Counted from the first letter of the stretch, positions 1 through 11,605 are shown. The stretch is 64,000 bases of DNA from Armigeres subalbatus (GCF_024139115.2 NC_085140.1:159056452-159120451); one strand, 5' to 3'. Program-made: numbers and translations. Notes: generated from the sequence alone by a model not told the origin.

Positions 1-1058
1 ACTACTCACTCTTGGCTGACACACATTTCTGCACTATTTGGTTGCTTCAAGTAACTGAGATGTGCACTTTTCTCAAGTGCTCTTTTTGAACCGACCCATA
101 CACGCACGTGTGTTTGCTCGTTTCTGCACTTTTCTGACTCAGCACGGTCGCGTATTCTTCAATCAAAATTACTACGCGCGGATCGCATTGTGTTGGTGTA
201 TGCGCGACCAAGGTACCTTAATTCAAGTCGGCTTATTTTTCACCGCTAAGCTGACTACCACAGCGAAGGAAATCGTTCAAAATATCAACACTCAACACAA
301 ACACAAGGGCGACGCTGCGGTTGAATCAATTTACTTATTATGTAAAATCCTTCAAGCAGTAATCAGCAATCAACGAATTCTGATCCCAGACAGAATATCG
401 TTACACAAAACAATAGGGATCGCACGGTACTTAAACGGTGCCAATCAAGCGATTTCCGCGCACACACCTGAAAGCACCGTTACCAAGTTGAGCTATATGT
501 ACGATAGGCCACTTAAATGGTAAAACCTGGCAGCCCACGAAGAAACCCGTCAAATCGCGATCACACATGGAACTGCACTTCTCGTCTCGACCAACCAACA
601 CCATCAGGGCCCGATAGCCTTTCTTTATCTTACAACAATCAGCTTTGCAAAGAAACAAAGCGAATTTGTGGAACCGTTGCTTGGAGTACAGCGTAGCGTT
701 GGCTGATACGCACCCAAGGAGACCACAACCGCGAGCAAGCAAAAGAGCTCTGAACGAACGAACCACTGCGGACGGTGAACGTGAACAAACTGATTGAAGT
801 GTGGTGGAAAAGCCAACGGCAGGCAAAGGCAACGTTTGAGCTACTAGCAGACTCTGTTTTGTTTTGTGTTCCGTCTGGTGCTTGGCGTATTATAAGGTAA
901 GGTATACCAAACCAACAGATACTCTCTAAATTATAAGTACACCAAAGTAAGCATTCTAGATAAGATTTTAAAAAAGCTAAAAATATGAGTACCTTTCTAT
1001 ATTCTTCAATCTACGAACACGAATTATCCCTTAATTGCGCTCTATAGACCTTTTAATA
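1..1058. other. No recognised gene; possible minus-strand promoter / 5' exon
   Basis: No protein family is recognisable here. The overlapping open frames between about 60 and 830 run on both strands and lack known motifs. Read on the minus strand, about 895 to 630 looks like a 5' region: a TATAAT-like stretch near 890, then non-repetitive sequence, then a GTAAGA donor-like site near 635. A gene lying to the left could start here, but this is inference only. From 900 to 1058 the sequence is AT-rich and featureless. Confidence 0.25.
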
Positions 1059-1625
1059 AGGCTTGTACGCGACAAAATCTGGACACCTTTAAACACGTAT
1101 AACTTTTGAAATAGAAAATCAACGAGTGAAATATTTCGTAGATTGATGAATGTATGTGTGTACTTTCTGAAAATATATTTCTTATAAGTGTTACAAGTTC
1201 GTAGTGAATAATGGCGTCGAAGAAATTGTAGGTTCGGATAGAATTGTGTGCAGTCGCCATTGAAATTCGGGTCTCTCGATCCAGAAACTGACTAAAAACA
1301 TTTTGCTTTCATGTGAACACTGCTCAAAGCGTTTTAAAATATGTCGATGCTTGTTTGACAATATCTAAAACATCAGAGAGTGGATCAAAAAGGATTTTAT
1401 GAGCCACCAGAATGATACGAGCTCGAAACAGATTCTACTGAGGATGTCAAATCATTCGGCACGTATTATTTCTTAGAAAATTCAAATGTCACCATGTTTC
1501 GTGCATACATCGAAGCATCGATAAGGAATGAAGCCATTTGAAGTGAAAAACGTACCGAAATAAACCAACAGCAGTTTATTTTTATTCTTAAAGTTATGTG
1601 TCCAGATTTTGTCGCGAACAAGCCT
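1059..1625. mobile_element. TIR DNA element, TA target site, 567 bp, non-autonomous
   Basis: The ends are inverted copies starting AGGCTTGT and sharing CGCGACAAAATCTGGACAC with one mismatch over about 28 bp. A TA dinucleotide flanks each side (1057-1058 and 1626-1627). This fits a Tc1/mariner or pogo-like element. An ATG at about 1210 opens a short frame that stops at once, so no transposase is encoded. The superfamily is inferred from the TA flanks only. Confidence 0.7.
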
Positions 1626-4079
1626 TATTGCCACGTTTCTAATTTTTTTTCTCAGTTATTTGCTTGGTGGAGGCACTGATGGAAGGAGTGTTCCAATGTT
1701 ATTTTGAATATAATTGATGCTACTACAAAGTAGATATAACGTGCTGTTCGAATTGTCAACTAAATAATCGCCAGCCTTACACCATGTTAAGGCACCAAGT
1801 CTAAACATAATGTTTGCGTAGCCCTAAGTAGTGCAACGTTGTACTAATGACCACATACTATTACAGCAACCTCCTGTTGACAGTATTCCTATAATATTCA
1901 AAATAATTTTGTCTAAAAAGCATGCTATTTTCTTTCAAACAAAGTTTATTTGAATACAAATGAAACGGTCCGCTGTTAGTGGTAGAATAAAGTCTATTAT
2001 AAATGTTATGATCTCTTGTTTTAGAATCTAACTAGACTTTAAACGAACGCAATGCTAAAATTGTTACAGTATATCTAGCTTTCATCAATTGAACAATGAC
2101 GTTTCCCAAGAAATGAACCCTAACTAGTGAAAAGTTGTTGGAAAAATACAGTGAAAACTTTTAAAATCAGTCCTCTTACTTTGTAATTGCCTGTCTTGTA
2201 GAAAAGCAAACATCTCCAAACCAACATTTAGCAGACTGGAGTATGCGTACAACGAACATGATGTGCGGATAACGTTGATCAAAATAGAAACCAAAAAACC
2301 ACTTGTTGAACGTTGCGTACCAGTTGGCAAGGCATTATGCACTGCAGGCATATTTAATGCTTTGGAAGCGTTTCGTTAGACCTAGTTAGGTGCTCGTTGA
2401 TACGAATGATGCGGTGCACAGATAAACACAATACATGTCCATGCTCCATCCTGTTTATACGGTTTATACTGCCAGTAGTGTAAGTACACATGCTACGAAC
2501 TGTCAAAATACAGTTCAGTGGATAGATCTCCCTGGCCCAATCGTAACTGGAGTTGAGAAATTCACTTTTTACCGAAAATGCTTGAAAGTTTTTAAATGAC
2601 AGGATATGTGGATGATATGATATTAAACTAGAATTTCTTTGTATTCGATACGGATGCAGGGATCTACTTCACAAGTTTGAAAAATGAGCGCATCACAAAA
2701 AAACTGATAGACTTCAGTAGCTAACAAGTCGATTTTTTTCAACATTTTCAATTTTTTTCTATCCGCTTATCCGGACCTCGCTAGTCCGACGACTCGTTAG
2801 TCCGGATCTCGCTAATTCGGAATTTTCCGGATTAAAAAATATCAACACCCATTTAAACACATTATGCTGTCAGTTTTCAAATTTGTGCTGTGATTTTGTT
2901 TTGGTTCAATTGTATGGATTTGACAGTCGGATTAACGAGAGAAACCCCGATAGTCCGGCCATACATTTGTCGGATCAGCGGGGGAATACTGTATCGTTAA
3001 ATGGGGTTACTTGCAAAACTTCTCACTTTCAAAGTCATTGTAGTACAAATGAAGCAGTTGAAACAGATTAGTTCCCCACCCCACATTCTCATCCTAATAA
3101 GAACGTGTGAAATGCGTTATGCATCTAACTTCACCGAAATAGCGAATGGATTGATTTGGTTGATTGTTGCAAGTTACGCCACATGTGGGGTGACTTGCAA
3201 CACACGCTCAGACTTCCGCTGAGAATTGCAAATATTTCCTGCAATTGTTCTAGAACAAAGGCATGGAACAAGCAAGAGAACACGCAACATTTTTGTGGTT
3301 TCGAAGCATACTTATTTGACTAACTGCAAAAATATGTTTAAAAACGAGTTTTCAAACATTGCAATTAATTAACGTTCCGCTTGATCAATCGCCGGAAAGA
3401 AGGCAATTCTCTATGTTACCATGTTATGCAAGTTACCTCATACGGGTAGTCAGGAGAGTTTGTTACATTTTTTCAAGCTGTTGGTCAATTCATACAACTT
3501 TTAATTTGCAATTTGGTCATTAATTTGGTCATTAATACTAACTATGCTAACTTAAAATTTGCCTTAATCTAGTTTTGAATATCATTCTGCTACAATTAAA
3601 ATTGGACCAATCAATGTCGTTGGGGAGGTTGAAGCAACGTTCAAGCGGGTGATATTGCCCAAACATTGTGGAGTGTCGGACAGACTGGAAGAGCTGACGT
3701 TGGCGGGAGCAACGGGCTGGAACATAAAAATTAACTTGCTGCAAGAGCTCAGGGCAGTCCACGTGGTTGTTTATAATGTCAAATGCAAAAACCCTCTGCA
3801 AATCTCAACGTCGTTGTCGAAAGGTTTCGAGTCGAATAAGTTGGCATCGCTCGTAGTGCGGTAATCTCGCTTATTCTTTACAAAAGTGGTTGTCTTGAGC
3901 TTTGAGCTACCCGTCTGAGCAGGGCGCGACTTTTAGTCTCATTTTTAATGCTGAAATTATTCAGGAACTTTTAAAACATAATGCTGAATGGAATCAAGTC
4001 AAAGTGTCATACCTCATAGTTGCAAGTACCTCATTTGACGCTACTTCTGTTTTGGCAAAAAAAAAAGTTAAACGCTAAA
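1626..4079. other. Non-coding stretch, no gene seen
   Basis: AT-rich intergenic sequence with only short open frames and no recognisable protein. About 2755-2995 holds a degenerate repeat (separate entry). About 3600-3850 is less AT-rich and open on both strands for about 70-80 codons, but has no motif or splice support. Confidence 0.4.
2755..2995. repeat. Degenerate short repeat, CCGGA/AGTCCG motif
   Basis: Variants of TTATCCGGA, CTAGTCCGA, TTAGTCCGGA and TAATTCGGA recur every 15-20 bp, followed further on by TCGGATTAACGAG and ATAGTCCGGCC. The phrasing resembles the terminal repeats of pogo/Tigger-type transposons. No matching opposite end was found, so this is probably a remnant. Confidence 0.35.
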
Positions 4080-4220
4080 GACGGAAATTTCCTATTGAAA
4101 ATTGGCCAGATCGGACTATCGGATCAATAGTTATGACCAAAATTCACTTTTTACGCGAAAACGTGTAAAAAAGTCTCGCCCATTTGTTTCCATTTGAAAA
4201 TTGGTCAGATCGAACTGTGG
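4080..4220. repeat. Dispersed repeat fragment (family also at 4600-4990 and 46700-47010)
   Basis: This segment contains TTGAAAATTGGCCAGATCGG followed by a variant of ATCAGAAGTTATGACC and TTTTTACGCGAAAACG. The same ordered motifs recur at 4600-4800 and 46830-46930. It is a dispersed non-coding repeat of a type common in mosquito intergenic DNA. Confidence 0.5.
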
Positions 4221-4222
4221 TA

Positions 4223-4595
4223 CAGACCCCATTCAATTTTGGCAACATTCGGTTTTGGCAACATTCGATTATAGCAACACAAAAATTTGTTCTATTTTTT
4301 ATTTTCGATATTGCTCATAAACATCGTAAATCTTTAGTCCTTGTAAAAAGCTGGTAAGAGCCCTAAGCCGATGAGATAAAAAAATCGTAAAAAAACGCGT
4401 AAATTGTTTTTTTTTCACGGCAAAAAAATTTAAAATTCTCGTAAAAAAATTATTAGACCCGGATAAAAAAGTGTCATAGCGTGTCTAGTGTCACAATGAG
4501 TGAAGAAATGAATGAAATATTATGAGAAAACAAAAACCATTCGATTTTGGCAACATGAATGATCCGAACGTGTTGATAAAACCAAATGGAGTCTG
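4223..4595. mobile_element. Small TIR element, TA-flanked, 373 bp
   Basis: The left end reads CAGACCCCATTCAATTTTGG and the right end, inverted, reads CAGACTCCATTTGGTTTTAT. TA dinucleotides lie at 4221-4222 and 4596-4597. The inside is AT-rich with the internal repeat TTTTGGCAACATTCG and no coding capacity. It splits the dispersed repeat found on both sides (4080-4220 and 4600 onward). Pogo/Tc1-like by target site; the TIR is imperfect. Confidence 0.5.
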
Positions 4596-4599
4596 TAGG

Positions 4600-4990
4600 T
4601 GAATTTATGGCAAAAAAAATCAGTTCTTACGCAAAAAAACGTATGAAAACGTCTCGCTCATTTCATAAGCATATTTAGAATTGCTCGCAACAAGTTCTTT
4701 TTTCCTATTGACATTGGGCCAAATTCGATCAGAAACCTATTAGATCAGAAGTTATTATCATTATAATAACTTCAAAACGTGAATATTAAAAATAACATTT
4801 TGGCACTTCTACTTATCAGATTTGCTCGCAACAATTTGTGATCCACGTGGATTCTTGAAATTGAATTTGTTATGCAATTTACCTTATATGCGATATGAGA
4901 AAGCCACTAGCACAGCTATAGGTGGATTTATCAGGGTTTTTATTATAAATGTGTAATCTTCAGGAAAACTCCATAAAAAATTGAAATTTT
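4600..4990. repeat. Dispersed repeat, second part
   Basis: TTTTTACGC..AAAACG, then 'GCTCGCAACAAGTT', then 'AGAAAGCCACTAGCAC' and 'GGTGGATTTATCAGGGTTTT' occur in the same order as in 46780-47005. The repeat continues across the 4223-4595 insertion from 4080. Confidence 0.5.
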
Positions 4991-5329
4991 TTTTTATTGT
5001 AAACAGATTGCTGAAACAGGCTTTTCGTATGACCAAGAATATCTATTGTGAAAAAATTCTATTCTATGTGTCACAGCCGGCATGTTGCATATACAGCTCC
5101 ACCCCAATATCCCGAAAGCTACTACTCCGAATGGGGCAGTACCCTCAAAGCCAAAATTAACCCCAAAAGGCCATTACCCTGAAAACATTTTGTAGTTTTC
5201 CATAATTATTTTTAACGTTTTAATTTCTTAAACTGTCATTATAAGCTATTATTATTATTTGAGAATGTGCAATATTGGGGTAAAAGATGAGCAGAAGATG
5301 ATGCCTTCTTTTAGATATTCCATCAACCC

Positions 5330-5710
5330 GGCACGAGGAGATCAGAGAAGATAATGTCATCTTTTAATCAGAGAAGATAATACCACCTTCGAGTCCGTTT
5401 GGTGGAAGGCAGACAGGGGAGCGGGAGATTATTCCGTCTATTCCGTTATAAACGCGTTTGCCTGGTAGAAGGCGAACAGTGGAGAAAATGGCTTCTTTAA
5501 TTGAAAGCGTTTGCCCGGCAAAAGGCGAACAGAGGAGATAACGGCTTCTTTAAATGAACGCGTTTGCCCATTATTGGTAGAGATAATGCTTTCTTAAAAA
5601 AACGCGTTTGCCCATTATAAGGCGAACAGATGATATTTAGCTTTTTTTTTCAAATAAACTAGTTTGCCCGATACCTATAAGGCAATGAAAAGAGATAATT
5701 CCAGCTTTGA
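5330..5710 (+). repeat. Degenerate minisatellite, about 60-70 bp unit
   Basis: The phrase 'GCGTTTGCC(C/T)', followed by 'AAGGCGAACAG', 'GAGATAA' and 'GCTTCTTT', recurs about five times with spacing of roughly 60-70 bp and growing divergence to the right. There is no coding potential. Confidence 0.6.
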
Positions 5711-5887
5711 AAATAAGATAAAAAGTTTACCGCCGCCTTTCCACAAACTTTAGAAGCTATCTTCCCACGTACTAAAGGATCTTTTCATTCATTCTGTTGA
5801 AGACGTTTGCTGGCCGTCTAAAGCCCAGTCGACGTTCACTTCAACTCTTCCAACTCTTTGCATTGTGTATGAGCACTCTTCGTTCTT

Positions 5888-6081
5888 CAGTCAAAACTCC
5901 ATGAGTCGATATTGAAGGGACCATCGACTCATGGAAAAATCGAGATGTGGAATATAAAATCCTTGGAGAACTGTTTGAAGCGATCATCATAGTAACCCGG
6001 AAAATACTTTTTGATATCGAATAAATTGCTTCCATGAGTCGATATCAAGTCATGGAACATCAACTCATGGAGGTTTGACTG
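5888..6081. mobile_element. Foldback MITE, 194 bp
   Basis: The first and last 23 bp are inverted copies with two mismatches. They begin CAGTCAAAACTCCATGAG on the left and CAGTCAAACCTCCATGAG on the inverted right end. CCATGAGTCGAT and its complement occur twice more inside. No convincing TSD was found. Confidence 0.55.
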
Positions 6082-6562
6082 ATTGATTGATTGATTGAAA
6101 TAGTTCTAAGCCATTGAGTAATTGCGAGTCTTACACGGTGGCCCTTGTGAAAAAGACGTAAGAAGGAGGTGATGAAGGACTATCAGCTCGAAAAATTAGT
6201 ACGGATCTAAGATCAAGATTCTCGTCAAAATTGTGTAGATTTCTCGACTGGAGTCGTCCTGCTATTGACTGACATTTTTGTTCATTGAATTGAAGTATAA
6301 ACATAAAATTATGACTAATCAAGGGTACTGGCTCATTCGGGGTAATGGCGTTCGGGGTAGTGGCTTTCGGGATAATGGAATTATGGATAGTGTCGTAGAG
6401 TCTACATATACAATACAGTCCAAATGATCTTTGGTTACTTGTATAGAGCTTAAAGCCTTACTTAGGGATGGATTTCTCGGATGACCCTGAAATACGTATT
6501 TACAAAGGACATGAACTATATTTAAAAAACAAGCCCAACATTGTTTTGTTATGCGTGTAGGC

Positions 6563-7234
6563 TAGGGTGGCTCAAAAAACACTTTTTCAATTTTTTTGAT
6601 GGGCCTCTTATTCGTTTCTATTTGATGCCCTGATGCTCTGGACAAAATTTCAGCCAAATCGGTCAACGTTTGGGCAGTGCTAAACTCGTTGGAAGTTTAC
6701 ATGGAAAAATGTATGCAGAAACATCCAAAAATAGTGATTTGCAGTTGGAAGGCACAATTTACGATCAAGAACCATGATACTCATTCAGTTCTTGTAAAAT
6801 AAAATACAGAATGTTATGCTGAAAACCGCGAGAAGATTAGAGTTTATTACGCAAAGATATTAGCATTTTACAGGAGTGTTGTAGGGGTGAATTTATTTCT
6901 TTTCAAAGGTAAAAGAAACGAAATTTGCTCCAACCCCACTGCAGAGAAATGCTAATAACTTAGCCGGGCAAACTCGAATCTGCTCGCGGTTTTCTGCATA
7001 ACATTCTGTATTAAATTCTCCAAGATCTGAATGAGTATCATAGTGCTTCATCGTAAGTTGTGTAGTCTAGCTGCAATTTACTGTTTTGGATGTTTCTGCA
7101 TACATTTTTCCATATAAACTTCCAACGAATTTAGCACCGCCCAAACGTTGACCGATTTGGCTGAAATTTTGTCCAGAGCATCAGGGCATCAAATAGAACC
7201 GAAAGTTTTTCCCATACTAATTTGGGCCACCCTA
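6563..7234. mobile_element. hAT-like MITE, copy 1 (672 bp) with 8-bp TSD
   Basis: The ends are inverted TAGGGTGGC(T/C)C, and the two halves are near-complementary almost throughout (foldback). The 8-bp direct repeat GTGTAGGC lies at 6555-6562 and 7235-7242. An 8-bp duplication with TA-starting TIRs is characteristic of the hAT superfamily. No transposase is encoded. A second copy is at 18316-19026. Confidence 0.85.
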
Positions 7235-7439
7235 GTGTAGGCTTTAAGGTCTTATTCCAAGGATTTCTTGGGTGACCTAAAACATATGTAGATAGCACTT
7301 GAGTCCTTTGATTCTATGAGTTACAAATGAAATGTATCACATTCATACCTGTTCGGGTGCTGTTTAGTTACGCATTGGTACCATAAATTCCTTGGATGAC
7401 CAAAAATGACTGTTGTCAACACATTCTAATCTGGCCTAC

Positions 7440-7985
7440 TGTAATCTGCCGTATTTTATCAGCCTGCCAATGACTGCATTTTTTATTCATGTGCCTGCGC
7501 CATTCATTGTTCACCATCATACCGTCAAATATTGAACGCTGTATTTCCGGCTCAAACACTCCGGGAATTCGATAGTCTGCATCTTTCAACGCATAGGGTG
7601 ACTGGCAAAACCAACTATGTGAATAGAGCTGGTTTAGTCCGTGTCTGTAAGCGGCATTGTTTTGATAACAAGTAGGCAATCACTTACTGCTCGCCACCTC
7701 ATTGTTCGGCGTTGTCGCTTACCAAGCAATACGAAACCCACCCTATGCTCTGCTCCGTCTTTTCACCACAACTGAGTAGTATATGTGATACATAAATGAG
7801 GTATCCGCCATTGGGTCCACTGCGCGGAATTCCCGTTTTCCAGTTTTTCGCCTTCGGGTCTCTATAAGCGCTTCAACCTACACCACCAACTTTTGTAGCT
7901 TTCGAACAAATGATGGCACCTTGGTCTTAACGTTCCAAGTATCGAGATTCCAATCAGTTTCCAACATTCGGTTGATTGTTAGTTT
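7440..7985 (-). mobile_element. Decayed RTE-like LINE fragment
   Basis: On the minus strand, about 7980-7880 encodes the start of an apurinic-type endonuclease (W-N-L-D-T-W-N-V-K). About 7600-7500 encodes a piece of the C-terminal region (V-F-E-P-E-I-Q-R-S-I-F-D-G, then N-N-E-W-R-R-H-M-N) seen in RTE-type polyproteins. Everything between, including reverse transcriptase, is missing, and the frames are broken. It is a heavily deleted relic. Confidence 0.45.
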
Positions 7986-7999
7986 TTCGGTATGCCGCC

Positions 8000-8147
8000 T
8001 TAGGGTGAAGCCAGAGTAAACGCGACGGCGCGATGTGAAGCGACGCGACAGTGCAATTTGACAGTTCATTGATAAAAATTGTTATTCTTTTACGTGAGTC
8101 GCGTCGCGTTGCATCGCACGTCGCGTTTACTCTGGCGGGCACCTTAC
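8000..8147. mobile_element. Short palindromic MITE
   Basis: CCAGAGTAAACGCGACG on the left is matched by its inverted copy on the right. Inversion continues outward to TTAGGGTG / CACCTTAC and inward through the GCGACGCGAC-rich parts. Total about 148 bp, with no coding capacity and no clear TSD. Confidence 0.55.
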
Positions 8148-8280
8148 AAGGGCTGCGATACCTAGCCACGTGGTGGCTACCATCTGAGGAATAACTGACG
8201 TGACACCGTATTTCTTGTCCAGCTGCAATCAGCTACAGGTTAGACGCTGTTTTGGGAACCGACGCTCATGCAGCTTTGTT

Positions 8281-8811
8281 TTAAGGTCACTCCTCACGGA
8301 ATCCAAGTTTGAAAGTGCTCGCGTTTTCGGGGGCACACCACTCGATACGGAAGCAACACACAACTGTCATTTTTATTTTTTACGCATGCTGCGACGCTTC
8401 TTCTACTTCTTATTGGCATTACATCCCCACACTGGGACAGAGCCGCCTCGCAGCTTAGTGTTCATTAAGCACTTCCACAGTTATTAACTGCGAGGTTTCT
8501 AAGCCAGGTTACCATTTTTGCATTCGTATATCATGAGGCTAGAACGATGATACTTTTATGCCCAGGGAAGTTGAGACAATTTCCAATCCGAAAATTATCT
8601 AGACCGGCACCGGGAATCGAACCCAGCCACCCTCAGCATGGTCTTGCTTTGTAGCCGCGCGTCTTACCGCACGGCTAAGGAGGGCCCCATGCTGCGACGC
8701 AGCAAAGCTAAATCAACAAAAATGACAGTTGTGCGCCGCCTTCGTATCGAGTGGTGTGCCCCCGAAAACGCGAGCACTTTGAAACTTGGATTCCGTGAGG
8801 AGTGACCTTAA
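8281..8811. mobile_element. Foldback MITE (TTAA or TA target) interrupted by a Feilai SINE
   Basis: About 105 bp of the left arm (8281-8384) is repeated inverted at 8701-8811, starting TTAAGGTCACTCCTCACGG. Both ends carry TTAA, so the target site may be TTAA or TA. The loop holds a complete SINE (8398-8687). Removing the SINE and one copy of its TSD restores a continuous palindrome of about 230 bp. Confidence 0.75.
8398..8687 (-). mobile_element. Feilai-type SINE with 13-bp TSD
   Basis: On the minus strand it starts GGGGCCCTCCTTAGCCGTGC, with a tRNA-like A-box region and B box GGTTCGATTCCCGG, then a tRNA-unrelated body, and ends in a GAAGAAG-type triplet tail. CATGCTGCGACGC flanks it exactly (8385-8397 and 8688-8700). 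This matches the Feilai family known from Aedes aegypti. It would be pol III transcribed and mobilised by a LINE. Confidence 0.85.
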
Positions 8812-8815
8812 GTCT

Positions 8816-9257
8816 CCCCACTCCAGGACCGAGCTACTAGACATTAAACGGTAAACTGTTTGAGGAGGCTGACCAGAGAGCTTTCGGAGTGTTTGAGCGT
8901 AGGGTTCGGCGGACAATACTCGGTGGTAAACAGGGGATCAGCATTTGGCGTCGCATGAATCACGAGTTATATCAGGTGTATAAAGGACTGGATATTGTAA
9001 AGTTTATACAACAAGGCAGATTACGATGGACTGGACACGTTGTTTATATGCCGGAAGAGCGTCAAGTGAAGATAATGTTCAGTAGAGAAAAAGGAAGGGG
9101 CCATAGGCTTCGTGGAAGGCTGCGTACACGATGGATTTTTGCACTTGAAGAGGACCTGAGGCTCACCGTTCAGGGCGACTGGAAGCGATTGGGTCGAGTC
9201 CAACGGAGAAGGATACTCCATTCGGCGTAGGTTCATCGAGGAGCTGTAGCCCATCAA
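8816..9257 (+). mobile_element. RTE-like LINE, C-terminal fragment
   Basis: An open frame (about 8870-9228) encodes F-G-V-F-E-R-R-V-R-R-T-I-L-G-G, then W-R-R-M-N-H-E-L-Y, then G-R-L-R-W-T-G-H-V. This is the conserved order at the C-terminus of RTE-type polyproteins. Everything upstream, including the reverse transcriptase, is absent. It begins immediately after the foldback element. Confidence 0.6.
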
Positions 9258-9982
9258 GTATCAATTAAGTAGCATGAGGACCAAAATTATGTTGCACGCC
9301 TCTTCCCAAAAGTATTTTCACCATTTCGTATCCATCTTATAGCTAATAATCTTTTTGCGACTAATATTTTTAGTATCTTTATTAAGGAGACTAGGCTAAG
9401 CTCTAGGCTGGCTCGTCTCCGATTGCGATTGATTGTTTTAAACGACGAAGATGTGGTTATGTAGATCCAAGTAAGTTTCAATCATTTAATCAGAGTTAGA
9501 CTCGCCAATAACTTAATTCAAGAACTGATTTTAGAAATGTATCGCATGGTGGATTTTAAACACGAAGGTTTTCCTACAACTTCGTCTAAGAGTACATTGC
9601 TCCAAATCTAATATACACACGCGTGAGGGCGCAGGTATAATGCAATATACTGTATCAATTGATTATAAATTTCACATATTTATGTGTGACAAGCAATTAA
9701 GCTCCTTACATAATGAAATTCAAACAACAAACTTGTAGGTTGCAAAGTTGTAGGAAATATACAGTGCTACATGTTCACCATACAACCTATTTTTAATTCA
9801 GTTTCTGTAATGAGTTGTTGACATCATTTGTTAACACACATGATTGAATCCATCATTGGCTAGAAATACAATGCGTGGCCATATAACAGTTTCAAGGTGA
9901 AGATCATTACAGATTGCGAAAAACGTCTTTCAAGATATACGAGATATGCACATAACGTGTAGTGTTTACAGAGGTGATAATT
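9258..9982. other. Non-coding, no gene seen
   Basis: AT-rich sequence between two LINE fragments. No motif, inverted repeat or splice-supported frame was found. Confidence 0.4.
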
Positions 9983-11045
9983 CATTCATTTATTTAGTAA
10001 ACATCTAAACAGATAACACTGAATCAACAATTTGACGCCACAATGCACGGTTCGAGGCCGCATCTCTCCATCCTCGGATACGCCCCACGCTCGCCAAGTC
10101 GTTTTGCACCTGGTCTGCCCATCTCGCTCGCTGCGCTCCGCGCCGTCTCGTACCTGCCGGATCGGAAGCAAACACCAACTTTGCAGGGTTGCTGTCCGGC
10201 ATTCTTGCAACATGTCCTGCCCATCGCACCCTTCCGGATTTAGCTACCTTCTGGATACTGGGTTCGCCGTAGAGTTGGGCGAGCTCGTGCTTCATTCTTC
10301 GCCGCCCCACACCGTCTTCTTGCACACTGCCAAAGATGGTCCTAAGCACCCGTCTCTCGAATACTCCTAGTGCTTGCAAGTCCTCCTCGAGCATTGTCCA
10401 TGTTTCATGTCCGTAGAGGACAACCGGTCTTATTAGCGTCTTGTACATGACACATTTGGTACGGTGGCGAATCTTTTTTGACCGCAGTTTCTTCTGGAGC
10501 CCGTAGTAGGCCCGACTTCCACAGATGATGCGCCTTCGTATTTCACGACTAACGTTGCTGTCAGCCGTTAGCAAGGATCCGAGGTAGACGAATTCCTCGA
10601 CTACCTCGAAGGTATCCCCGTCTATCGTAACACTGCTTCCCAGGCGGGCCCTGTCGCGCTCGTTTCCGCCCACAAGCATGTACTTTGTCTTTGACGCATT
10701 CACCACCAGTCCAACTTTTGTTGCTTCACGTTTCAGGCGGGCGTACAGTTCTGCCACCTTTGCAAATGTTCGGCCGACAATGTCCATGTCATCCGCGAAG
10801 CAAATAAATTGACTGGATCTGTTGAAAATCGTACCCCGGCTGTTACACCCGGCTCTCCGCATGACACCTTCTAGCGCAATGTTGAACAACAGGCACGAAA
10901 GTCCATCACCTTGTCTTAGTCCCCGGCGCGATTCGAACGAACTGGACTGTTCGCCCGAAATCTTCACACAGTTTTGCACACCATCCATCGTTGCTTTGAT
11001 CAGTCTGGTAAGCTTCCCAGGGAAGCTGTTCTCGTCCGTCTCGTA
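9983..11045 (-). mobile_element. RTE-like LINE, 5'-truncated, ORF intact to its end
   Basis: The minus strand has one uninterrupted frame of about 345 codons. It covers the second half of the reverse transcriptase (L-R-Q-G-D-G-L-S; catalytic F-A-D-D), V-Y-L-G-S-L and the C-terminal R-V-R-W-A-G-H-V-A-R-M region, with a stop near 10005. The 3' end is AT-rich with TTCATTCATTTATTTAG. The copy begins mid-RT near 11045, the usual 5' truncation of LINEs. The family is closely repeated at 14471-14717, 18093-18176 and 22846-25620. The RTE clade is inferred from the endonuclease/RT style. Confidence 0.75.
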
Positions 11046-11318
11046 CAGAGGTGATAAGTGGGAGATATTTTTCATTCCTCTATGGACTCCATCCCTGGAA
11101 GATCTATTTGAGCAGCACTCTATTGCTTTCAAATTTTTTACGTTCGGATTTTCCGGGTTTTTCTTCAATATTGCTGTATTTTTTTTATTCAAATGATTTT
11201 TTTATTTATATGGTGCGTAAGAAAACACCTCCCCCCTAAAGTACGCGTTGCATAAATATTTGATAAGTGTTCATCGGACGTGCTCGTGTCATCACATGGT
11301 ACGGGAGATTCGAAAAGC
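11046..11318. other. Unassigned sequence with a MITE remnant
   Basis: Follows the truncated LINE. About 11145-11235 contains 'TTTTTTTATTTATATGGTGCGTAAGAAAACACCTCCCCCC' in pieces, a phrase shared with 15560-15640 and 33160-33200, so it is probably a MITE remnant. The last 13 bases are the left TSD of the next SINE. No gene is visible. Confidence 0.35.
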
Positions 11319-11605
11319 TCTTCTTCTTATTGACATTACATCCCCACACTGGGACAGAGCCGCCTCGTAGATTAGTGTTCATTAAGCACTTCCATAGTTA
11401 TTAACTGCGAGGTTTCTAAGCAAGGTTACCATTTTTGCATTCGTATATCATGAAGCTAGTACGATAATACTTTTATGCCCAGGGAAGTTGAGACAATTTC
11501 CAATCCGAAAATTGCCTAGACCGGCACCGGGAATCGAACCTAGCCACCCTCAGCATGGTCTTGCTTTGTAGCCGCGCGTCTTACCGCACGGCTAAGAAGG
11601 GCCCC
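11319..11605 (-). mobile_element. Feilai-type SINE, copy 2
   Basis: Same order as the 8398-8687 copy: tRNA-like head with B box at the right end, body, then AAGAAGA tail at the left. The flanking 13-bp repeats AGATTCGAAAAGC (11306-11318) and AGATTTGGAAAGC (11606-11618) differ at two positions, so this insertion looks older. Confidence 0.82.

Noticed and set aside
62..832. 153-codon plus and 133-codon minus frames
   Set aside because: Both depend on non-ATG starts or lack motifs; overlapping each other; no splice support.
8398..8687. tRNA gene (A and B box like sequence), also at 11540-11605, 26970-27032 and 44000-44090
   Set aside because: The tRNA-like heads lack a complete cloverleaf and belong to SINEs with TSDs and tails.
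10032..11239. Plus-strand frames opposite the LINE
   Set aside because: Shadows of the minus-strand reverse transcriptase frame.
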